In this document: piece by piece, positions 10,211 to 20,897 of the stretch
Position numbering within the stretch: the stretch's first letter is position 1
How the letters are laid out: each line of letters opens with the position of its first letter
Source: Zarea fungicola
Taxonomy: Eukaryota; Ascomycota; Sordariomycetes; Hypocreales; Cordycipitaceae
Direction of reading: 5' to 3'
NCBI GenBank assembly: GCA_900169235.1
Contig: FWCC01000360.1
Coordinates: forward strand, 1-46,945
DNA length: 46,945 nt
Position numbers and translations under genes: made by a program
The notes under the pieces: generated by a model
What the model was told of the DNA's origin: nothing
The model's input: only the letters and a program-made list of their open reading frames with translations
Database searches by the model: none

Positions 10211-13119
10211 ATGAGCGCACCGGCACCCCCCGTTGTACCGGCGAGGCCCTCCAAGAGCCCCAGCAAGGAAGCCCAGCTAGCCCAGCAAGCCACTCTGCAA
10301 CCTACCGTTCCTGCTAGACCTGGCAGGAAGAGCGTCGAGCAACCTAGGCCTTCCAGCAGTGACCGCTTTGCGCCGTCGCCACTTCACGGCGGCATCCAGC
10401 CGAAGAGCCAGCGGCCGACCAGCTCTTCTTCGAACCTGGATCCAGCTTATGGTCAGAATGATCCCATTGACCGCCCTGGAAGTGTGTCTTTGCCCTCACT
10501 TGGCGAAGAAGGTCGCGAGTATGGCGTATTGGGGAATTCTGTTGAAGCCACCAGCAATACAGCTGCTGAGCAAACTCGCACCGTGAGCGAAGATCTAAAG
10601 CTACATGCTCCAAAGCCGTCGCTGCCAGCCGATACCGCCAAGCAGCAGATCATGGCCGTCACGAGAACCGATTCCGAAAAGGCTGCTTCACTTGGACTTG
10701 GGCTAGGAAAGTCCTCTCAAGGAAGCGACCGTCCTTCTTCTCGTGATCCCCTTCTAAGACGACCCAGCTCTGCCCTCTCGACACACAGCGACCGTGGCAA
10801 CCACACTGATGACGAGCACGGTATCCCGAAGATTGGGCAGCGTGTGCCAATGAACAGTCATCTTGGTGATGTCCAAGCCCCCTCGCCTGGCCCAGATGAG
10901 GTCAAGAAGCATCACAGTCGCAAGCACTCGGCCCGCAACATGCCCCCGGGCAGCTATGGTCTACATGGCCACGGCGTTGACCCACGGGACAAGTTGGAGA
11001 AAGCCTACTACGAGAAGCACCCTGAACTCGGCGCCAAAGGCAAACAGCACCATGTACATGACCACCGCCAAAGCGACTTTGCTATGAGTAGCAATGACCT
11101 CAATCGCATGGTCAAGGAAACCGGCAAGCGTCCTATTTCTGGTGGGTAGCCCTGTCTCTTTGGTATACAGTCACGCTGCTAACTTTGTATATAGGTCACT
11201 TCATTGAGCCTACATCAGTCCCGACAGATGATGTTGCGTACAATGCCAGTGATGAGTATGCGTATCGTATCTCCACGCCCCAGTACTCGTCGCACGTAGA
11301 AAAGGGAACTAGCTACTTCCCAAGCGAGGGCTCATCGTCCCAGACTGGAGATGATGAAAGATCTACTGTCCTCCACGCCATCCATGTCGACGACTCCAAG
11401 CATCCTGAACATTACTCATATGGCGTTGAGAATCAAGCAAACACTGACGAGTATAGAGCTCCCATTTTGGCCGGTGATGAAATTGACGCCGGTCCAGATG
11501 TGACTGCCCGACACCCGGCCATTCGCCCCGGATTCGACCGGTCACGTTCTTACGATGCTGACGAACCAAAGATACCAAGTATTCGTCACCCTGTTACCGT
11601 ACATGACAGCCAACCTGACCGTGACTTCAATCCCACACCTCTTGAGGATGTTGAAGAGTATGAGCCACTTTTTGATGAAGAAAGGAAGGAAGAAGAGAAG
11701 AAGCAGGCTGCCGCCGAGAAGAGGGCAAGTCACCACTTCCCCAGTAAAGATATCTGGGAAGATGCGCCTAGCAGTGTTCACTATTCTACTGAAGTATCGA
11801 CGCCGGACGTGGATGAGGGCAATCAGCGACCCAAACTAAGGTCGTTTTCTTCCGAGGGCAGGTCCATCACGCCTGCACAGGCTTTTGCCCAGTATCAAGA
11901 AGAGTTGGCAGAGAAGGAAGCTAAGGGACGTGTCAATAACTTCCTGCCCTTGTCTGCAGAAGTCCAGCCGCCGAAGCCAAAGTGGATTGATCATCAAGTG
12001 CATCTCGGCCTAGCTAAGCCTTCCAACTCCAGGCGCTTTCCTAGCAAGGACATCTGGGAAGATGCACCTGACAGTGCTATCCATGAATCCACCCTGTCTG
12101 AGTCACCGCCAGACAACGAGGATGAGCAACCTGGCAGCGACGAGCCCGAAATCCCTGCTCGGCCCGCTGAGCAGTTACCCGAAGAGTCCAAGGCTGTTCC
12201 GGCCATACCCAGCCGACCCAAACCCAAGCAAACTCCTAGCGATGATGCCAGCAAACAGCCGCCTTCAGTCCCTGACAGGCCCAAACCCCAACCTCCCGCT
12301 CGCCCCGCGAAGAAATTTTCTGGTGACTCAAAGGATGGAGAGGCCGTCAAGCCACCCAAACCTCCCGTACCTAGCCGGCCCGCGGGCAGTAAGATTGCAG
12401 CGTTGCAAGCAGGCTTCATGAGTGACCTGAACAAGAGACTCCAGCTTGGACCTCAGGCTCCGAAGAAGGAAGAGCCGGTCCAGGAGGAGGCAGCCGAGGA
12501 AAAGGAAAAGGCGCCACTATCGGATGCGAGAAAGAGCCGTGCCCGTGGACCACAGCGCCGAGCCCCTGCAAAAGCCACATCGCCTGTAAAGGAACCGTCT
12601 GTATCTGCTCTGTCTATCTCCCAGCCACAGACACAGTGGAGTATCGATCCTCAAGATGGAGCTGTTGTTACCAGCGAGCAGGATGAGGAAGTTAAGCCGC
12701 TTACCAAGACGAGTAGCAAAGACTCTGGAAAAGAAACCAGTACCTCGCTCACAAAGCAAATCGGCAAGGAGTCTGACCTCTCACTCATCAATGAGCCCAG
12801 CCATGAGCCTGAGCAGATCGAGAACCACCCTCTTGCTACGGAGGCCCCCGAGCCGGCTGCCAAGGTACTTGATGAAGCGAGTGAGGATATTGCAACATCC
12901 AAGCTGTCCCCTGCAGACGTAGCAGAGGACACACCTGCTCCGCATGTACTTAATGAAGCGAGTGAGGATATTGCAACATCCAAGCTGTCCCCTGCAGACG
13001 TAGCAGAGGACACACCTGCTCCGCATGTACTTAATGAAGCTGATTTGCCTGAGCCGGCCAAGGATAAGGATATTGGCGATGTGCCGCTCGCAGAAGCTAA
13101 AACTGAGGAGGCTGCTTAG
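10211..13119 (+). CDS. AIM21: AIM21-like cortical actin patch protein
   Basis: Fungal AIM21 family; in yeast Aim21 with Tda2 binds capping protein at actin patches and limits barbed-end assembly during endocytosis. Two exons, 10211-11141 and 11195-13119, joined by a 53-nt intron with a GCTAAC branch, give 951 residues. The chain is low complexity, polar and proline-rich. Start MSAPAPPVVPARPSKSPSK; many PxRP/ARP blocks (VPARPGRK, EIPARPAEQ, VPAIPSRPKPK, VPDRPKPQPPARPAKK) look like SH3 ligands. The family motif FPSKDIWEDAP occurs twice (near residues 492 and 592), and IAALQAGFMSDLNKRLQLG is the conserved short helix typical of the family. The C terminus has an acidic 27-residue tandem repeat (listed separately). 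No transmembrane segment. Product is confident; function is carried over from yeast. Confidence 0.85.
12865..13040 (+). repeat. Two 81-bp tandem copies plus a partial third in the AIM21 C terminus
   Basis: Copies at 12865-12945 and 12946-13026 are almost identical (they differ at the D/N codon after VL), followed by 14 bases of a third copy. Each encodes 27 residues of the form VL(D/N)EASEDIATSKLSPADV followed by AEDTPAPH. The near-identity at DNA level, synonymous sites included, indicates a recent in-frame duplication. Confidence 0.95.
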
Positions 13120-13421
13120 ATGCGAGAGACTTGTTACTGTTCGATGTATTTTGTCTTTTGATTGTTTGTTTACGAGCCATGCATTTTGGCCGAAGTCTTA
13201 TTTTTATAGTTTTTGATAATAGATCCTTTGGAAACCTCTGATTTTATCATGCTTTGACACAAGAAAATCTCATCTTGTTTTACGGAAATTGAAAGTTGGA
13301 TGGGCTTGTCACTTTGGATGCTTATTCATACATGAATCTTATGCCTGGAGTATTACACGACCGCGTGGTCCGTCGCTAGATAAAAGATCCGGGTCGTCAG
13401 AAGCCCTTTATCGGAGGCCAT
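13120..13421. other. Convergent 3' region of AIM21 and the 13422-14606 gene
   Basis: AT-rich 302-bp gap between two converging stop codons. No gene, structured RNA or repeat is seen; it presumably carries both 3' UTRs and poly(A) sites. Confidence 0.5.
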
Positions 13422-14606
13422 TTATCGGCTGCCCCACGAGCGATCTTGTCCCTCGCCGTGACGATCCCGCTCTACAAGTCGGTCAAACTCATTCTGTGCC
13501 TTTTCTTGAGCGACCCGATCAACACCATCGCCGGAATCACCCCAACCCCCTGGCCCGGACTGCTGCCCTGAAGATTGCTGTAATGGCTGCTGCTGAGGAG
13601 CACCCTGTGATTGTCTGCGCAGGCGATCCCAAGAAGAGCCGCCGCCGCCGTTGTCGTTGTATGCCTTGTCGTTGTATGCCTTGTCGTTTTGTGGCTGCGA
13701 GTACGCAATAGGAGAGGCATCATCAAAGTCAGAGATGTCACCCCAGCCTCCTCTCGATTGTTGCTGTTGGGCGGGCGGTAACGATGCCTGTTTGTAGTTA
13801 TCCCAACCCGGCTGCGCCGCCTCAACTATCGACTGCTGCTGCTGCTGCTTCTGTTGCGACACACTAGAATCCCCACCCAGCTGATTCTGATAGGAGCCGC
13901 CATTATTGTATCCATCCATGCCGGCGCCGTCCATACCTACCTGCTGCGTCTCCTCGGGGTCGTGTCCCGACTGAAACCAGTTCAGCCTTGGATCTTTTTT
14001 GATCTGCGATTTGGTGTACGTGAAGTTGAGGCCCATCAGAGGGGCCTTAATGGCTAGGCTGACGCACACAAAGTACGCCGTGTAGCGCGCCACATGCACC
14101 GCGGCTTGGACCTGCCGGACGCTGGATACGGACTTTGGCGAGTAGAACGGGAAGCGAAACGAGCGGCGACCGCGCCAAGCGTAATAACCCGCAATACCAC
14201 CGATCCCAACGGTGATGAGGCTAGCCCTGTCAGCGCCCTTGGCAATGTGTTCGGCGACGACCTGCGCTGAATCGTCGGGCAGGAGCTCGTTGTGGTCGAT
14301 GGCGAGGCCGAGGAGACTGAATTCAGCCAGTGCCGCGTAGTTGGCGGGCGTCATAAGCATCAGGCGGGCATGCCAAGCCGGTTTGATGTCGCCAAAGACG
14401 CGGACGATTTGCTGCCGCACGAGGGGCTGGAAGTAGCGGCGGCGTTCGGCGCCCTCTCGTCGCTTGAGCTCGAGTTCGGCGCGCACGGCACGGCTGCGGT
14501 CGGCCGGAGTCGATTGGAGCTGCTGTTGTTGCTGGGGGTTGCTACTGCCGCCAGGGCTGGCATTGCCGCCATTTCCACCTGCTCCGTCCATTGGAGGTGG
14601 CTTCAA
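13422..14606 (-). CDS. Uncharacterised fungal membrane protein with Q/G-rich tail
   Basis: Single open frame of 394 residues. I do not recognise a named family. The N terminus is Gly/Pro/Gln-rich (residues 1-40), then a basic, probably helical stretch (AVRAELELKRREGAERRRYF). The compact middle (about 60-215) reads RQQIVRVFGDIKPAWHARLM and carries two likely membrane helices, around ASLITVGIGGIAGYYAWRG (about 128-146) and ARYTAYFVCVSLAIKAPLMG (about 173-193). The tail from about residue 215 is disordered, rich in Q, G, S and N, with a repeated NDKAY motif and polyQ runs. Organelle cannot be decided: there is no clear presequence or signal peptide. The ATG at 14606 is taken because it precedes the whole conserved-looking part. 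Divergent from DNA2, 1.0 kb away. Coding status is well supported by length and domain-like composition; function unknown. Confidence 0.75.
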   Translation of the reverse strand: MKPPPMDGAGGNGGNASPGGSSNPQQQQQLQSTPADRSRAVRAELELKRREGAERRRYFQPLVRQQIVRVFGDIKPAWHARLMLMTPANYAALAEFSLLGLAIDHNELLPDDSAQVVAEHIAKGADRASLITVGIGGIAGYYAWRGRRSFRFPFYSPKSVSSVRQVQAAVHVARYTAYFVCVSLAIKAPLMGLNFTYTKSQIKKDPRLNWFQSGHDPEETQQVGMDGAGMDGYNNGGSYQNQLGGDSSVSQQKQQQQQSIVEAAQPGWDNYKQASLPPAQQQQSRGGWGDISDFDDASPIAYSQPQNDKAYNDKAYNDNGGGGSSWDRLRRQSQGAPQQQPLQQSSGQQSGPGGWGDSGDGVDRVAQEKAQNEFDRLVERDRHGEGQDRSWGSR

Positions 14607-15631
14607 TGTATTTTTCTGAGTAGAATAACAGTATACAGCCGAAGTGGCGATGTCGATGGAGCGGAAGCAATCGAGGGACGGTTTGTGACAATGAATGGGA
14701 AGATTGAAGAGCTCCAGGAAAGTGGAGAGCTTGTTAATTGGTGAAAGCTGGGGTAGTGCTGGGAGTAGTCAAATACATGCCTTAGGCAGTGATGTAGCAA
14801 GTACGACCAGGTACCTATCTAACAAGTACACAGATTGGGTGGCAGGCTAATTCTCAAACAGTGTGGCCAATGCTGTGAACAACCCGTAATATTGATATAA
14901 ATTAGAATAAAGTAAGTGAATAAATAAATAACATCACTTGGGCAACTATTCATGTACATATCGCCGCTGGCGCTCTTAGTTCTTGTGCCGCTGCCTGCTA
15001 CTACTACCTTGACTGACATTGGCAAGTCAGGTGTTGTAAGTATTATGCGTCAAATTCACGTACGGAAATGGGAGAGGGAATGCGAAATACAAGAGTACTT
15101 GTAGCCCTATGAGCCGACCCATTGCGTGATTTCTGAGAATTCGTTGACGACGACCTAGAAGTTGTGCTTCACGCTTAAATTCCGTTTCATGAACGGGGGG
15201 AAGTTCTGGACAGTAAAATATACATGATGTCCGACACACTGAACTTGTGCAAAGCAATCTCTACTACGTATCACTCGCTGAAAATGAAGAAAGCCATACT
15301 GTATACATTTGAAGCAGAGAGAAATAAGATTCCCAAGTTTCACGTCATTTTTCAGACACTCAACGCTATAAATCTTCCAGCACCTGCTGCTGCCCAAGTC
15401 GCTGGCCATGTCCAGATATACCCCCTCCCACCCTTTCTTTGGTGGGGTGAAGATGTCTTGGTTGCTGGGCCGTGCTACACCAAGTCGCGCTACAGGCCGC
15501 TCTACGCGTCCTCTTTGTTTCCATCCACTCGGAAGTTGTCTTGTCAATTAAATCCTGCCATGCCATCTCTCCATATTTCGCACTAATTTTTCTCCCTCTA
15601 TTTTGATGCTTGGTCATGCTTTACGATAAAT
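14607..15631. other. 1.0-kb divergent region between the membrane-protein gene and DNA2
   Basis: No gene supported. It contains an AT-rich block (about 14885-14935), several small chance ORFs (for example 15155-15547 minus), and the presumed DNA2 promoter at the right, with an MCB-like ACGCGT (listed separately). Confidence 0.45.
15504..15509. promoter_or_regulatory. MCB-like element (ACGCGT) upstream of DNA2
   Basis: Palindromic ACGCGT lies 122 bp before the DNA2 start. This is the MluI cell-cycle box bound by MBF, which drives many S-phase replication genes in fungi. The hexamer also occurs elsewhere in the window (about 21929 in a coding region, about 43857 in a gap), so chance is possible. 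Confidence 0.35.
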
Positions 15632-18600
15632 ATGCCGCTTCAAAAATCATATTCTGAGAGTCGAGGCATACAAAAGGCAAGTTTATGGCATAATTGGTTT
15701 TCATTGCGTGTCAATCGCTCTAACCGCCGTGACGATGAACAGAACAGTCGATCGCCATGGCAAAGATCACATAGCCACCCTAATGGATGTCACACTCCAA
15801 AACCAAAACCACCGATACCTGCATCTGAAGCTACAAAAACGAAACTCAATAAATTTCGGTACGACGGTGAGGCTGACGAGAAGCCTTTGCAAGTTGACGA
15901 TGCAGACCAGACTCAGCCCCGACCTGGTCTAAAGGACCTGGCGACTCCTGTAACGAGACTGAACTGGCGTGATTTGGAGCCTCTGGCGAATGGAGATGAA
16001 ATGGATAAAGAGGTCTCGCCCAATGACAAAATTCTCTGGGACAATAAGCAAAACAGCACTTATGCCACTGGCCTGTCGCCAATGCTCGGCCGCAAGAAGC
16101 GTGCTAGAAGTTCGTCCCCAGCCTCCTCGCCTGCCACGGACAAGCATCAAGCACCCGCGGTAAATATCAAGAAGCTCGCAAAGGCTCTGCGATCCCCACA
16201 TCCCGACCCGACCCTCGATCTTTGGGACCGATTCACTTTGACCAGCCCTGCCAGCCAAAAAACACCAATTGCCCACCCGGCATTGGCGCAACTGATGGTG
16301 TCATCCTCGCCGCAACCGAACAAGCAGACGATTCCGCAATCCGGAAATGCAAATCTACGTCGCGCCGCCAGCTGTGGCTTGAACTGGCCAAAGAGAAGAA
16401 AACTCGAAAAATCAAAATCCGGCAGCCAGCTAAGCAAAGGTCAACGGGATCTGGAGGCAGCCTCCAAGTCGTCCCTTGTGTCTGCACTCCTCAGCACAGT
16501 CACAAGTAGCATACAAGAAGAGAACTCTGATGATAATCGCCAATCAATCGAGTTGCCGTCGTCGGAGAAGAAGACAAAACACGTCCCGGTGACTACTTCG
16601 CCGGCCTACATTCCTTGCAAAGCAAATGGTAAAGAAGCTACTGGCGATTCCTCAGATTATGGCGACGATGAGTTTGACGACGACGCACTTATGGAGCTGG
16701 AATTACATGCCACGACCAACCCCGCAACTCAGGAGACACCGAGCAAGAGAAACCAAGCCAAGCCGGCTGTAGCGCCAGCAACCGAAGCAAAAGCCGACGA
16801 ATTTGACGACGACCTGGACGATGGTCTTTTCGATAACGCGGATATAGACCAACTATCTCAAAACCCGCAAGCGGCAGAGGCGCGACGGAGCAATGATGTT
16901 AACACTACGACTCGAGAGAAACCAGTCCAACTAGCGGTAGAGCTGGAGGACGAGTTTGACGACGACTTCGCAGCAGACATAGACTTTGAGGCTGTTGAAT
17001 TGGCGGCCACCCAATCTATCAAACAGGTCAAGGGTGGTGCAGGCGTAAGTATACCATATATAATCCCAGTGACTGTCGCTAAGTTGAAGAGTAGCGTTCT
17101 GTAAAAGACAAGACTATACAACGATACTTGATCACAAAAGTATTGGACGGCGAATTCATCGACCAGTATAATACTACTCGACCCGAGAAGGTAAGAATAA
17201 ATTTCCAAGCATAGGATCCCGCCACTAACCAGAAAAAGATACTTTTAATTATAGCAGACAACCCCTCCAGAGTGACGCGGCAAGTGCATCTTCGAGGATC
17301 CTGGTACGACACACCCGCTCACGCTAAATCCCATGTCCATGTTATCGGCACGTTCTCTCCCAAAGGACAGTGTATTGTCGATGACGCGCAGAATCTACTC
17401 ATCCTACATCCCGACCAACTCGTTTCTGCCACTGTTGTTGCCGACTCGTTTGGCTGTATGCGCCGCGCAGTCTTGCAGGACCGTGTTAAAGCCACCAGCG
17501 AGGCATCTGCACCGTTGGTATATGGAACAATGCTTCACGAAATCTTTCAAGAAGCTCTACTCGCCAACCAATGGGATCTTCCCTTTCTTTCTCAGCTTAT
17601 CGACAAGATCACTGAGAAGCATGTAGAGGAGCTTTATACTATCAAGGTGGGACTTGCTAGTGCCAAGGAGCATCTCCAATCCAAGATGATGGAATTAAGC
17701 TACTGGGCCAAGTCCTTTGTTTCCTCGCAGCCGAATGTGTGTATATCCATCCACATTTGTCGACGATTTACTAAAATGCTCCAGGATGATGCAGTTGTAG
17801 AGGATCGAAACGGGAAAAAGGCGATCATGGCAGTTACGAAGCTTCTCGACGTTGAGGAGCATGTCTGGTCGCCCATGTACGGGCTCAAAGGCAACATTGA
17901 CGCAACAGTCGAAGTTGCATTAACGGATGGCAAACACTCACGGACATTAACAGTTCCATTTGAAGTCAAGACTGGTCGGAATGCCAGCAGTAGTCACATG
18001 GCGCAAACAGCACTATACACCTTACTGCTGTCTGATCGCTACGATATAGACATTGCCTACGGCGTTCTCTATTATATGGAAACCTCAAGGACAATGCGAA
18101 TTCCTGCCGTCCGTCACGAACTCCGGCATATGATTATGCAACGAAACCAACTCGCCGGCTACATCCGCGAGCGAAGCGTCCAACTTCCTCCAATGCTCAA
18201 GAGCAAGCATATGTGTGGACGCTGCTACGCCAAGCCATCATGTTTTATATACCATCGCTTGGCAGACAATGGCGATGGGGAGTCCAGTGGGATGGGCGAA
18301 AAGTTTGACGAGATTGTACAGCATCTTACTCCACAACATCAAGAATTCTTTGTAAAGTGGGAGAATTTGCTTACCATGGAAGAGAAAGAGAGCCAAAAGA
18401 CCAAGCGAGAGCTGTGGACTATGACGAGTACTGAGCGAGAAAAGAAGGCGCGCTGCTTTGCCGATGTCATCATCGAAGAAGGCTCTGCTTCAGTAGACAC
18501 CGATACGCCCCGCATCAACCGATTCCACTACACTTTTATCAAGAGGAAGCCTGAGTCTGGCTTCTCGTTTCTTGAGTCTGAGATTGGTGTGGGAGAGCCC

Positions 18601-20571
18601 ATTGTAGTCTCAGACGAAGAGGGCCACTTTGCATTGGCCATCGGGTATGTAACAGCGTCGCGGAAACAGAGAATCAGTGTCGCTGTTGATAGACGACTTC
18701 ACAACAGCAGAATTAAGCAACCAGGGTTCGACGAGCTGGACAACCAAGTTTTCGCCAGCATCATGGAGGTCGCCCCAGAAGGCGCTTCAGCAGAGCAGAG
18801 CCAAGGCAGAATTAAGGAAGCACCCATTCGCTATCGCCTTGATCAAGACGAATTCAGCAATGGTATGGCTACTGTCAGGAATAACATTGTGCAAATCATG
18901 AGCAACCAGTTTCCCGAAGCACGACGCATCCGTGAGCTTATTGTCGACCTCGCTACCCCACGATTCAAGTACGTGCCTACACAATACACCATTTCCGATC
19001 AAGAAACCTTGAATGTCGATCAGAAACGGGCAATTGAGAAGGTAATGAGTGCACAGGACTATGCTTTGGTCTTGGGTATGCCGGGAACGGGCAAAACGAC
19101 AACCATCGCGCACATCATTCGCGCGCTCACTTCACAGGGCAAGACTGTCCTCCTTACCTCGCATACGCATACAGCTGTAGACAACATTCTACTCAAACTT
19201 AAGTCTGACAAAATGAAGATCTTACGTTTGGGAGCCCCTGCCAAGGTACATCCCGAAGTACGGGATTTTGCGATTCTAGCTGGCCAGCCGAAGAAGACTT
19301 TTGAAGAGATCAAAGAGGCATGGCACGATACGCCTGTCGTAGCGACCACATGCCTAGGCATCAACCACCCCGTCTTCCAAGAGCGTGCGTTTGACTATTG
19401 CATTGTCGATGAGGCATCTCAGATCACACTGCCAATCTGCGCCGGGCCTATTCGTATGGCCAAGACATTTGTACTTGTTGGTGACCACAACCAGCTCCCC
19501 CCAGTGGTAAAAAATGAGGCTGCACGAGAGGGTGGCCTCGATGTGAGCTTGTTCAAGCTGCTGTCTGATCGCCATCCTCAGTCTGTTACGAACCTCGCAC
19601 ACCAATATCGAATGTGTGAGGATATCATGACACTTAGCAACACTCTCATTTACGATGGGAAGCTCGTTTGCGGAACCGAACAATTGCGAATGAAGAAACT
19701 GCATGTGCCAAATATGCGAGCTCTTTCACATAGACATCACAATGCTTCGACTATTTTTCTGCCAGGAACCCCTCGTTCTTTCTGCAAAGGGCCGGCGCCA
19801 TCTCAGTGCTGGTTATACGATCTGCTTGATGGCGATGCCCGTGTCCGTTTTGTCAACACTGATACCATTCAACCCATGGTACGCGAAGAGGCACACGGCA
19901 AGCGAATTGTCAACTCGGCAGAGATTTGCATTGTTTCCCAACTTGTGGAGAGCCTCTTGACAGTTGGCGTTCCGGCAACCGAAGTGGGAGTCATGACGCA
20001 CTATCGATCACAACTGTTCCTGTTGAAGGATAAACTCAAAGGCTACCCGGGTGTGGAAATGCATACCACGGATCGATTTCAAGGCCGCGATAAAGAGGTA
20101 ATTGTACTAAGCCTAGTGCGCAGCAACGACGCCTGCAATATTGGCGACTTACTGCGAGACTGGAGACGTATCAATGTCGCTTTTACACGCGCCAAGACGA
20201 AGCTGCTAGTGATTGGCAGCAAGAGCACCCTGAACGGCAGCAATGTTGCCAACAAGGAGAACATGCTCAGCCGATTTGTCGCCCTCATGGAGCAGCGCGA
20301 CTGGATATACAACCTGCCCGCCAACGCACTGGAAAACCATTACTTTGAAGATCTGGGCACGCAAGCCACCAGCATAGGTGGCACTCAAGTGGTATCACCG
20401 CAGAAGTACAAGAAAATGACAAATGGGGTCAAGAAGCCCATAGCGGCGGCGCCTGGGAAAGAGAATCGACGACCGTCTCCCAGGAAAGCTCGCATTGGTG
20501 AGAGGGCTTTACTAAAGGATAAGCTGATTACGAGGGATATACTCAACGAGATGACGAATGGGGCGTATTAA
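15632..20571 (+). CDS. DNA2: DNA replication ATP-dependent helicase/nuclease DNA2
   Basis: Cleaves long 5' flaps in Okazaki fragment maturation and resects double-strand breaks, in the nucleus. Three exons, 15632-17044, 17113-17190 and 17239-20571, all phase 0, give 1607 residues. N terminus: MPLQKSYSES, then a disordered region with three EFDDD-type acidic motifs. RecB-like nuclease: H597, D718, E739-x-K741 (PFEVKTGR) and Y757. Four cysteines for the iron-sulfur cluster: C570 (SFGC), C823, C826 and C832 (CGRC...SC). SF1 helicase: Walker A GMPGTGKTT at 1110-1118, then DEAS, GDHNQLPPVV, AHQYRM, DRFQGRDKEVIVLS and WRRINVAFTRAK. Every catalytic residue is present. Exon 2 (TIQRYLITKV...RPEK) restores the conserved segment before the ILLII strand. 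A possible extra intron near 15680-15742 (AACCG branch, AACAG acceptor) cannot be excluded; the frame is open through it. Confidence 0.96.
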
Positions 20572-20897
20572 ACCATAAAATACCCTTGTTTAATATGATT
20601 GTTTTTTTTTAGGACATTGACTTTTTTTGTTTACGGTATGATGTGGGAAATCAGCGAGAGCATTGGAATATCAAATTTGGCGCATATATACTTTTTCTCT
20701 TAGGGCATTAGTTGGAATATCAAGTTTTTGATAGGGGGCGCATTAAACTGTATAAGGCGATTTTGCCTTTGAAATTCCTATTGTGAACGAGTGCTATATG
20801 GCGTGTGAAGAGATTTCGACGCTAAATTGATCATCAAAACTAGATAGAAAGGATTAGTACTCTGGGCGTCATCGACGATGGAGCTTAGATATGAGCC
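20572..20897. other. Convergent 3' region of DNA2 and the BRE4-like gene
   Basis: 326 bp of AT-rich sequence between converging stops, with T-runs near 20601 and 20621. No gene, RNA or repeat recognised. Confidence 0.5.
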
